25,418 nt of DNA, from the NCBI GenBank assembly GCA_025454075.1, contig JALOPD010000030.1:1-25418 (forward strand), given 5' to 3'. Position 1 is the stretch's first letter. Every line of letters begins with the position of its first letter. The position numbers were made by a program, and so were the translations under genes. The notes beneath the pieces were generated by a model, which was not told the origin of the DNA, ran no database searches, and saw only the letters and a list, made by a program, of their open reading frames with translations. The stretch is from Desulfobacterales bacterium. GTDB taxonomy: Bacteria > Desulfobacterota > Desulfobacteria > Desulfobacterales > UBA2174_A. Below are positions 8,321 through 14,722 of the stretch, piece by piece.

Positions 8321-8356
8321 ATTTTGGCGGGCGCTGAAGCGCCCGCCAAAATTCAA
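8317..8356. terminator. Bidirectional terminator hairpin overlapping a stop codon
   Basis: A perfect 17-bp inverted repeat (TTGAATTTTGGCGGGCG and its complement) with a six-base loop, GC-rich at the tip and A/T-rich at the base. Transcription from either side ends in a run rich in U. It separates the convergent genes ending at 8320 (plus) and 8399 (minus). Its left arm begins one base before the TGA of the plus-strand gene. Confidence 0.85.
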
Positions 8357-8398
8357 ACCAAAGGCAAAAGACGACCAGGTTGAGCTGCAATGGACCTT

Positions 8399-8938
8399 TC
8401 ACGCGGCTTCGCCGGGGGCCGCCACCGGGTCGAGGGGGCTGCCGGGCGGGTAGGCCCGGGCGGCCAGTTCCCGGTCGAGCATCAGCAGGCCGGACTTGTC
8501 GCTGCCCACCATGGCGAGCTGCTCGGCGATCTTGCCCGCGTTCGCCTCCTCCTCGATCTGCTCGTTCGCAAACCACGCCAGCAGCGGCTCGGTTGCATAC
8601 TCTTTCTCCTGGCGCGCAATCGTGGTCAAGGCGTTGATTTTGCCGCTGATGAACTGCTCGTGCTTGTAGGCATCCTGGAACGCCTCGAGGGGCGACTTCC
8701 AGCCGGTCTTCAGCTGTTTGAGGTCTTTCAGAACGACCTTGCCGCCGCGGCCGATCACGTGGTTGAAGAATTTCATGGCGTGCATCATCTCTTCGTGGGC
8801 CTGCACCCTCATGTAGTGTCCCATGCCGTCCAACGATTTCGAGTGGAAGTAACTCGCCATGGAAAGGTAAATGTAATAAGATTCGAGTTCGTTTTTGATC
8901 TGGTCGTTGATCGCGTCGCTCAACTTTTTGCCGATCAT
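8399..8938 (-). CDS. ftnA: Bacterial non-haem ferritin
   Basis: A 179-residue iron-storage subunit that oxidises Fe(II) and stores it as mineral in a 24-mer. Ferroxidase ligands are in register with bacterial FtnA: E17, E50 and H53 (HEEMMH), E94, Q127 and E130. The four-helix core ends near residue 158; the last ~20 residues (PPGSPLDPVAAPGEAA) form a Pro/Ala tail longer than usual. The ATG at 8938 follows AAGGAG by eight bases. A candidate promoter with a perfect TTGACA box lies at 8997-9025. Its expression is probably tied to iron or oxidative stress, but I see no clear Fur box. Confidence 0.96.
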   Translation of the reverse strand: MIGKKLSDAINDQIKNELESYYIYLSMASYFHSKSLDGMGHYMRVQAHEEMMHAMKFFNHVIGRGGKVVLKDLKQLKTGWKSPLEAFQDAYKHEQFISGKINALTTIARQEKEYATEPLLAWFANEQIEEEANAGKIAEQLAMVGSDKSGLLMLDRELAARAYPPGSPLDPVAAPGEAA

Positions 8939-8996
8939 CGGGTGTCTCCTTTTGGGGTTGGAGTAAAAATCACAGCTGCCGTTTTTTCAAGAGCCA

Positions 8997-9025
8997 ATGC
9001 TTAGCATCCCGGCCGGGGTTGTCAA
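8997..9025 (-). promoter_or_regulatory. Candidate sigma70 promoter and small palindrome for ferritin
   Basis: On the minus strand TTGACA (9020-9025) is followed after 17 bases by AAGCAT (8997-9002), a weak -10. The -10 lies in the palindrome ATGCT-T-AGCAT (8997-9007), a possible operator half. The promoter sits back to back with the plus-strand promoter at 9040-9069. Confidence 0.45.
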
Positions 9026-9039
9026 ATCCGGATATCCCC

Positions 9040-9069
9040 TTGACTCGAAAAGACTTTTTCGCCTAAAGT
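9040..9069 (+). promoter_or_regulatory. Candidate sigma70 promoter for the ArdC/IrrE-like operon
   Basis: TTGACT (9040-9045), an 18-base spacer, and TAAAGT (9064-9069). The start of transcription would be near 9076, giving a leader of about 48 bases. The spacer contains CGAAAA-GACT-TTTTCG, a short inverted repeat. Confidence 0.5.
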
Positions 9070-9123
9070 AACCGGAATTGTTTAGGTTCACGCGGCGGGC
9101 CATCCCGGCGCAAGGCAGGCGAC

Positions 9124-10044
9124 ATGACCGAGCAACTCAGCTTGTTCAAACCATCCGATACGCGATCGACGGAAGATCCGGGCGCACCCGGTCTCCTCCT
9201 CGAAGCCGCGGACGGCAACGCGCTCGATGAGCTCTTCCGGCTCAGCCGCCGCTGGGGCCGCAACTGCGACTATCTCGACCTGCTCGAATTCATCGCCCGG
9301 TTCCCGGCCTATTCCCCGCTGAATTGCTTTCTCATCCATCTCCAGGACCCGGCCGCCACGCAGGTGGCCACGGCTCGGGTGTGGCTGCGGAAATGCCGGC
9401 GGCGCATAAAGGCCGGGGCGCGCCCCATCGTCATCCTGGCGCCGATGTCGCCGGTGCTCTTCGTCTTCGACGTCCGGGACACGGAAGGCCCTGCCCTGCC
9501 GGCAACGGCTTTCAAAGCCGCCGCCGACCGCCTGCCGCCGAAACCCTACGAGGCCACGCTGCACAACTGCGGTGTCCAGCACATCGCCGTGCGCGAAGCC
9601 GCGGCATCCGGCATTCCAGCCGAGCGCACCGTCCGGGTCACGCCCGCTATTCGGAAAAGGCACCCCGAGCTGGGTCTCGAGCCGAACACGCGCTACCTGG
9701 TTCTGATCGAGGCCGGTCTCAGCCTGGAGGAAAAATACGCCGCCGTGGCCCTGGAACTCGGGCACCTGTTCTGCGGGCACCTGGGGATCGACGGCGATGC
9801 GTGGTGGCCCGATCGCAAGGACCTGGATCTCGAGCGCATCGACATCGAGGCCGCTTCGGCCGCCCATCTCGTCTGCCGCCGCCGGGGGCTTGCCCGCGCC
9901 GGCGGCCGCTTTCTGGCCGCCTGCCGTGAAGCGGACCGCGAACTGCCCCCCTTCAGCCTGAATGCCGTCTTCCAGGCCGTGGCCCACATCGAGGCGATGG
10001 GCAAAACCGTCTGGAGCAAACCCCGCAAGCACGGGCGCTACTAG
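9124..10044 (+). CDS. ArdC-like/ImmA-IrrE-like protein with incomplete zinc motif
   Basis: A 306-residue soluble protein. Residues 33-120 resemble the ArdC N-terminal single-stranded-DNA-binding region: SPLNCFLIHLQDPAATQVATARVWL, then RRIKAGARPIVILAPMSP. Residues 195-255 resemble an ImmA/IrrE (DUF955) metallopeptidase core: LEEKYAAVALELGHLFCGHLG and, downstream, DIEAASAAHLVCRR. In active members the first motif is HExxH; here it reads L210-E211-L-G-H214, so one zinc-ligating His is missing while E211, H214 and a downstream Glu (E242) remain. It starts MTEQLSLFK, with a weak ribosome binding site. It leads an apparent operon with two further genes. ArdC relatives are usually carried on plasmids; here it sits among housekeeping genes. 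Confidence 0.75.
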   Translation: MTEQLSLFKPSDTRSTEDPGAPGLLLEAADGNALDELFRLSRRWGRNCDYLDLLEFIARFPAYSPLNCFLIHLQDPAATQVATARVWLRKCRRRIKAGARPIVILAPMSPVLFVFDVRDTEGPALPATAFKAAADRLPPKPYEATLHNCGVQHIAVREAAASGIPAERTVRVTPAIRKRHPELGLEPNTRYLVLIEAGLSLEEKYAAVALELGHLFCGHLGIDGDAWWPDRKDLDLERIDIEAASAAHLVCRRRGLARAGGRFLAACREADRELPPFSLNAVFQAVAHIEAMGKTVWSKPRKHGRY

Positions 10045-10069
10045 CAGAAGGGAAGCCTTCTTCCATCCC

Positions 10070-10546
10070 ATGCCGGAGAAACTCACCGAGATCGTCATCC
10101 CCAGGGAAAAGGCCGTGTTCCGGCTCGACGCACGCGGCCGCTGGTGCAATGCCCACGGGGTGTTCCGCAACCGCCGGATCAGCGACTATTTCCACTCTGC
10201 CATCCGCCGCGACGAGGGCGGCTATTTCGTCTGCCAGGAGCACGGCGACCACGTCGAAAAGGTCTATTTCCCCTACGAGGACACCGCCCTGTTCGTGGTG
10301 GACGTCGACCTGGCCGCCGACATCCGCCTGCGGCTCAACACCCGGCGCGAGGTGGTGCTGAAACCCGCGGACCTCTTCGTGGCGGGCGACAGCCTCTACG
10401 CGGCCCTCGACGGCGAGCGGATCAAGTTCTCCGAACGGGCCATGCAGAAACTGGCGGAGGCGATGGAGTTCACGGAAAACGGCTATTTCATCCGCGTAAG
10501 CGGCCGGTCTCACCGCATCCATGAGGCGGGCGGCCAAGGGGCGTGA
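10070..10546 (+). CDS. DUF1285-like hypothetical protein
   Basis: A 158-residue soluble protein. The stretch FRLDARGRWCNAHGVFRNRRISDYFHSAIRRDEGGYFVCQEHG, continuing to VEKVYFPYEDTALFVVDVD, resembles the DUF1285 pattern (an Ile/Asp-x-x-Gly-x-Trp strand, an Arg-Ile-x-x-x-Phe helix, then a Glu-Asp-Thr strand). The domain match is from memory of the pattern and is tentative. A second small domain (residues 95-150) is rich in beta strands. I use the ATG at 10070, after the upstream stop; a longer frame overlaps the preceding gene and is less likely. It lies 25 bases after the ArdC/IrrE-like gene and overlaps the next gene by one base, so it is part of an operon. Confidence 0.68.
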   Translation: MPEKLTEIVIPREKAVFRLDARGRWCNAHGVFRNRRISDYFHSAIRRDEGGYFVCQEHGDHVEKVYFPYEDTALFVVDVDLAADIRLRLNTRREVVLKPADLFVAGDSLYAALDGERIKFSERAMQKLAEAMEFTENGYFIRVSGRSHRIHEAGGQGA

Positions 10547-11373
10547 TGCGATTTTCGTTTCAGACGACGGCCGGCCGGGCCGAAAACCGAACGGTCTGCG
10601 CCATCCTGGCCGAAGGGACCGGCCTCCCGAAACTCAGGATCAAGGATGCCATGCAAAAAGGCGCGGTCTGGCTGACGCGGACCGGCTCCGGCGAGCGGCG
10701 CCTGCGGCGGGCGCAGGCCGTGCCGCGGCCCGGCGACGGCCTCGCCATCCACTACGACGCGGAGTTGCTGGCCCGCGTCCCGCCGGCGGCCGTGTGCCGG
10801 CACGATGAGGGCCGCTTCAGCGTCTGGTTCAAGCCGGCCGGCCTCATGACCCAGGGCAGCCGCTACGGGGACCACTGCTCGCTGTTGCGACAGGCCGAGC
10901 TGTTTCTGCGCCCCGGCCGCCAGGCCCTGCCGGTCCACCGGCTCGATCGCGAAGCGGCGGGCCTGGTGATGATCGCCCATGACCGGCCGTCGGCCGGGGC
11001 CCTTTCGCGCATGTTCGCCGAACGCAGGATCGTCAAGCGCTACCACGCGGAGCTGCGCGGCCGGGCCGGCCCCGAATCGTCCGCCGGCCGGATCGACCTG
11101 CCGCTCGACGGACGGGCGGCGACGACGGAGTACCGCGTCGCGCGGTATGACCCGGCGACGGACACCTCGCTCGTCGATGTCGTGATGCGGACCGGCCGCC
11201 GGCACCAACTGCGCCGGCATTTTGCCATGGCCGGCTTCCCGGTGATGGGAGACCCGCGCTACGGCGAGAACAACAAGAACACCGACGGCCTGAAACTCAC
11301 GGCCTGGGGCCTGGAGTTCGCCTGCCCCTTCAGCGGCCGGCCCCGGGTCTTTCAACTGGAATTGTCGCCTTGA
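10546..11373 (+). CDS. RluA-family pseudouridine synthase
   Basis: A 275-residue RNA-modifying enzyme that isomerises uridine to pseudouridine in rRNA or tRNA. The N-terminal ~75 residues look like a divergent S4-type RNA-binding region (RIKDAMQKGAVWLTR, PRPGDGLAIHY). The catalytic core has HRLDREAAGL with nucleophile Asp134, RIVKRYHAELRG, and TGRRHQLRRHFAMAGFPVMGDPRYG (216-240). All three are RluA-family signatures. The ATG at 10546 overlaps the upstream TGA as TGATG; a GTG one codon earlier is an alternative. AAGGGG lies just upstream. Target position and RluA/C/D subtype cannot be told from sequence alone. Confidence 0.9.
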   Translation: MRFSFQTTAGRAENRTVCAILAEGTGLPKLRIKDAMQKGAVWLTRTGSGERRLRRAQAVPRPGDGLAIHYDAELLARVPPAAVCRHDEGRFSVWFKPAGLMTQGSRYGDHCSLLRQAELFLRPGRQALPVHRLDREAAGLVMIAHDRPSAGALSRMFAERRIVKRYHAELRGRAGPESSAGRIDLPLDGRAATTEYRVARYDPATDTSLVDVVMRTGRRHQLRRHFAMAGFPVMGDPRYGENNKNTDGLKLTAWGLEFACPFSGRPRVFQLELSP

Positions 11374-11422
11374 CCCGTCCGAAGGCGATCCCTGCCGTCA
11401 AACGCCAAGAAAGGAAACCCGC

Positions 11423-11737
11423 ATGTTCAAAGTCAGCGTGATGTACCCCAACCAGGAAGGCGCGCGGTTCGACATCGACTACTACCGCACCAAGCACATG
11501 GACCTTGTCTCCCGGCACCTGAAGCCCTTCGGCCTGGTCCGCACCGAGGTGCTGAAGGGCATCTCCGGCGGCGGCGGCCAGCCCGCCCCCTACATCTGCA
11601 TCGGCAGCCTCTACTTCGAAACCGCCGACGGCTACGAAAAAGGGGTGGCGGCAAGCGGCGGGGCCCTGCGGGGCGACATCCCCAACTTCACCAATGTGAC
11701 GCCGGTCCGCCAGATCAGCGAAGTCGTGGCTTTGTAA
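11423..11737 (+). CDS. EthD-domain protein (dimeric alpha-beta barrel)
   Basis: A 104-residue protein with the EthD pattern: KVSVMYPNQEGARFDIDYYRTKHMDLVSRHL (2-32), a central glycine loop, and a C-terminal IPNFTNVTPVRQISEVV. EthD-type ferredoxin-like folds act in degradation pathways or as small-molecule binders; substrate unknown. The start has AGAAAGGAAA upstream. The last two sense codons and the stop (GCT TTG TAA) lie inside the left arm of the palindromic element 11726-11848, so the natural C-terminus may have been replaced by element sequence. It is 49 bases downstream of the pseudouridine synthase gene and may be cotranscribed. Confidence 0.85.
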   Translation: MFKVSVMYPNQEGARFDIDYYRTKHMDLVSRHLKPFGLVRTEVLKGISGGGGQPAPYICIGSLYFETADGYEKGVAASGGALRGDIPNFTNVTPVRQISEVVAL

Positions 11738-11848
11738 AAAGCTCACCTTCTGCGTTGCGCTGCGTTTCGCGGTCGCTGCGGCGTACGGAAAGTACGCCTC
11801 GCACCGCGAAACTTGCGCGCCTTGAATCTGGGCTTATTACAAAGCCAC
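11726..11848. repeat. Long palindromic repeat element, copy 1
   Basis: A 123-bp imperfect palindrome. Outer arms are GTGGCTTTGTAA (11726-11737) and its exact complement (11837-11848); inner arms include GTTTCGCGG / CCGCGAAAC and GGCGTAC / GTACGCC around a short loop. A related copy lies at 19213-19340, sharing the core GCTGCGGCGTAC, then GTACGCCTCGC, and the right-arm GCGCGCCTTGAAT-type block. The left arm carries the stop codon of the EthD gene. No transposase is encoded, so it is a MITE/REP-like element that would need help in trans to move. Confidence 0.85.
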
Positions 11849-11877
11849 GCGTTCATATTCCATCGGAGGGTAAGGAA

Positions 11878-12780
11878 ATTAAAAACACCGATTCACATCC
11901 GGCGGCCGGGTCATCGCTGAGGGGCCTCTTCCTGCTGGCCGTTCTCAGCCTGCTGTGGGGCCTGGGCTGGCCGGCGATGAAGGTCACCCTGGCCGAAGTC
12001 CGGCCCTGGACCTTCCGGGCCGTCTGCCTGATGGCGGCCGGGTCGGCGCTGCTGGCGCTCGCCCGCTCCGGCGGCAGCCGTCTGCGGGTGCCCCCTGAAG
12101 ACCTGTGGCCGCTCGTGCTCACGTCGATCATCAACATAACCGGGTGGCACATTTTGTCCGCCCACGGCGTCGCGGCCATGCAGGCGGGCCGGGCGGCCAT
12201 CGTCGCCTACACCATGCCCCTGTGGGCGATCATGCTGAGCCGGCTGCTTCTGAAGGAAAACGTCACCGCGCCGCGCCTGTGGGCGCTGGCCGTCGGGTTC
12301 GCCGGCTTGGCCCTGCTGCTCGGACCCGACTTTCAAAAAGTCGGCGCGGCGCCGGCGGGGGTGCTCTTCATGCTGGGGGCGGCCTTCTGCTGGGCGGCCG
12401 GGACCGTGCTGGTCAAGTTTTTTCGCTGGCACATGCCGGCGACGCTGGTCATGGGCTGGCAGCTTCTGATCGGCGGCATCCCGGTGGTCGTCGGGGCGTT
12501 GTGGCTGGATCCCCTGACGGCCCTCGGCGGCATCTCCTGGAAGGCGGCGGGGACCTTCTTCTATCTCATCGCGGGGCCGATGATTTTCTGCCACTGGGCT
12601 TTCTTCGTGGTGGTGCAGCTGTTCCCTGCCAACGTCGCCGCCCTGAGCACCCTCAGCATCCCGGTGATCGGAGTTTTCAGCAGCGCGCTGCTGCTCGGCG
12701 AAGCGTTGAGCCTCTCCGAGCTGATCGCCCTGTGCCTGGTGGTCGTCGCCTTGGCCCTGACGAGTTTAGGAAAGCGGTGA
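11878..12780 (+). CDS. EamA/DMT-family exporter, possible ATT start
   Basis: A 300-residue, roughly ten-helix drug/metabolite transporter: two EamA halves, the first starting LFLLAVLSLLWGLGWPAMK and the second near GVLFMLGAAFCWAAGTVLVKF. The start is odd. No in-frame ATG or GTG occurs ahead of helix 1. A strong GGAGG (11865-11869) sits eight bases before ATT at 11878, which would begin IKNTDSHPAAGSSLRG, a normal-length cytoplasmic tail. Alternatives are TTG at 11755, inside the palindromic element, or CTG at 11917, which lacks a ribosome binding site. The gene lies on the plus strand directly after the repeat element and may be cotranscribed with the EthD gene. Confidence 0.82.
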   Translation: MKNTDSHPAAGSSLRGLFLLAVLSLLWGLGWPAMKVTLAEVRPWTFRAVCLMAAGSALLALARSGGSRLRVPPEDLWPLVLTSIINITGWHILSAHGVAAMQAGRAAIVAYTMPLWAIMLSRLLLKENVTAPRLWALAVGFAGLALLLGPDFQKVGAAPAGVLFMLGAAFCWAAGTVLVKFFRWHMPATLVMGWQLLIGGIPVVVGALWLDPLTALGGISWKAAGTFFYLIAGPMIFCHWAFFVVVQLFPANVAALSTLSIPVIGVFSSALLLGEALSLSELIALCLVVVALALTSLGKR

Positions 12781-12796
12781 TGAATTCCAAAGAATC

Positions 12797-12828
12797 GCCG
12801 ATAAAAGATTTTGGTGTCGGGCTTTTTT
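12797..12828 (+). terminator. Weak intrinsic terminator after the EamA gene
   Basis: A short GCCGA/TCGGGC stem with one bulge and a 15-base loop, followed by six T residues (12823-12828). The short stem makes this uncertain. Confidence 0.35.
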
Positions 12829-12950
12829 GTAGTAGACTGAGATACTGGTGGCATTTGTGATGGTTATGATTGCAATTTGGATCTGAGTTAATTCAGGCAG
12901 GAAATCACGCCTCAATTTTGCGTCATCTGAAACCAGCGGGGTTATGTATT

Positions 12951-14486
12951 ATGGCAATTGTGCGTTTGCTGGAAAGGTTCTTTCGAATTCTTTTAGTCTT
13001 TGGGTTCGCGGCTGCGATCCTTACGGCTCGAAGCACCGAGGCGGCCTACCACCGGATCCCCGAGCCCGGTCCACCCACCATCGATAGAGAGGTTTCGGAG
13101 GCCCCCAGCGCCAAGGCTGCCGCAGACTTTATGGCACCGTCCGCAGCCGTCGAGTGGACCTACCACAAGACGAGCGACAACCTGCACCCGGACGGCAACG
13201 AACAGCAGATGCTGTGGCTGATGAACCGGGCGCGCTCGGACCCGGCCCAGGAAGGCGCCTGGCTGGCAACTCAGAGTGACCCGGACATCGCGGCCGCGCG
13301 AACGTATTGGGGCGTCAACCTCACGGTCCTTCAAAACGAGTTTGCAGCCATCCCGGCCAAGCCGCCGGCCGCTTTCGACGTCCGCCTGTACAATGCGGCC
13401 AAGGCCCACTCGAATTACCTGATCAGCATCGACGGCCAGACCCATGACGGCCAGATCGCCCGCATCGACGCCGCCGGGTTCGAGTACACCTCGGCCGCCG
13501 GTGTCGTGTTTTCGTATTCCGAACACACGGTCTACGGCCATGCCGGCTTCAACATCGACTGGGGCCCTGGGACCGACGGCACCCAGGACCCGCCCGGCCA
13601 CCGCAACGCCATCATGTCGGTCAGCGGCAACTACACGAATGTGGGCTATGCCGTCGTCCCCGAATTAGACCCGGCCACCGACGTCGGCCCCCAGGTGATC
13701 ACGGGCAACCTCTGTTACGCCGACACGGCGTTCGCCTACCATTACAACCGCTTTCTGGTGGGCACCGTCTGGGTCGACACCAACGGCAACGACCAGTATG
13801 ATCCCGGCGAGGGCATCGGCGGCGTGACCGTGAACCCGAACCTGGGAACCTACTACGCCGTCACCGCCGACAGCGGCGGTTATGCCATCCCGATCACCGC
13901 GGCCGGCACCTACGTGGTCACGTTTTCAGGCTCCTCGATCTCGGCCCCGGTCACGCGCACGGCCACGGTGGGTTCGACCAGCGTGCTCCTCGATCTGAAA
14001 TACGCGGGCGGCAACACCGTGCCGGAGGCCAACACGGCTTCAGCCACCTCCGTCGGCAGCGCTTCGGCGGTCCTGCACGGCACCGTCATCCCTAATGGGT
14101 CCGAAACGACCTACTATTTCCAATACGGCACAACCAACGCCTATGGCGCGCAGACCACGAGCCGCACGACCGGCATCGATCTCTCGGTAGCCGAAACCGT
14201 CACCGGCCTGTCGGCCACCACCACCTACCACTATCGCCTCGTGGCGACCAACGCCTCCGGCACCAGCTACGGCCCCGATCGGACCTTTCAAACCGCCGCG
14301 CCCAGTTCGAACTCCAACGGCGGTGGGGGCGGGGGAGGCGGGGGAGGCCCCTGCCTGATCTCGGCCGCGGGCAACGGGGCCGTATGGGGGGCCGCCGACG
14401 GGTGGCTGCTCGCCGGGCTGCTGGCAGCCCTCCTGTCGGTCTTATGCGGAAGGGCTTTCCGTCGTCTGAAGCACATCGACATGTGA
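12951..14486 (+). CDS. Secreted CAP/SCP-domain protein with SdrD-B-like and FN3-like domains and a C-terminal sorting tail
   Basis: A 511-residue exported protein. The N-terminal hydrophobic segment (residues 11-27, LLVFGFAAAILTA) acts as signal. A CAP/SCP domain spans about 80-260: QQMLWLMNRARSDPAQEGAWL, NAAKAHSNYLISIDGQTHDG and GHRNAIMSVSGNYTNVGYAVV. An SdrD B-like domain (270-350) has the acidic Ca-binding-type loop DTNGNDQYDPGEG. A fibronectin III-like domain covers about 357-448 (TTYYFQYGTTNAYG, TTTYHYRLVATNASG). The C-terminus is a run of ten glycines, PCLISAAGNG, a hydrophobic helix (485-499) and a basic tail (RAFRRLKH), the layout of CTERM-type sorting signals. The ATG at 12951 gives the signal peptide; the ribosome binding site is weak. 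A strong terminator follows. Confidence 0.85.
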   Translation: MAIVRLLERFFRILLVFGFAAAILTARSTEAAYHRIPEPGPPTIDREVSEAPSAKAAADFMAPSAAVEWTYHKTSDNLHPDGNEQQMLWLMNRARSDPAQEGAWLATQSDPDIAAARTYWGVNLTVLQNEFAAIPAKPPAAFDVRLYNAAKAHSNYLISIDGQTHDGQIARIDAAGFEYTSAAGVVFSYSEHTVYGHAGFNIDWGPGTDGTQDPPGHRNAIMSVSGNYTNVGYAVVPELDPATDVGPQVITGNLCYADTAFAYHYNRFLVGTVWVDTNGNDQYDPGEGIGGVTVNPNLGTYYAVTADSGGYAIPITAAGTYVVTFSGSSISAPVTRTATVGSTSVLLDLKYAGGNTVPEANTASATSVGSASAVLHGTVIPNGSETTYYFQYGTTNAYGAQTTSRTTGIDLSVAETVTGLSATTTYHYRLVATNASGTSYGPDRTFQTAAPSSNSNGGGGGGGGGGPCLISAAGNGAVWGAADGWLLAGLLAALLSVLCGRAFRRLKHIDM

Positions 14487-14561
14487 GTTGCAGATTGGCA
14501 GCTGCACCCGATTTGCGGCGTTTCCCCTAATTTCCTCCAAATATTTCCCCAGCCCTCTGGT

Positions 14562-14593
14562 AAAAAATCCGCCCCCCCAGGGGCGGATTTTTT
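14562..14593 (+). terminator. Intrinsic terminator of the CAP-domain gene
   Basis: Perfect 14-bp stem (AAAAAATCCGCCCC and complement) with loop CCCA, ending in a run of seven T residues. It lies 75 bases downstream of the stop at 14486 and 130 bases ahead of the next gene. Confidence 0.9.
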
Positions 14594-14722
14594 TAAAGAT
14601 CCCCTCGTTTACAGCCGATAAGAGTATCTTAGAGAAGGCGAATTGCCAACCCGCGGTTCGACCCCGAAAGGGATCGCCGGCCGGGCCGGGCGAGCAACAA
14701 AGGCGTGCCGAAGGACGATGGT

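Noticed and set aside
12840..12950. Possible cyclic-di-GMP riboswitch before the CAP-domain gene (AGCGGGGTTATG near the end)
   Set aside because: Only the final GCGGGGTT resembles the GEMM-I 3' arm; the conserved GCAAACC and GACGCAAAGCC blocks are absent.
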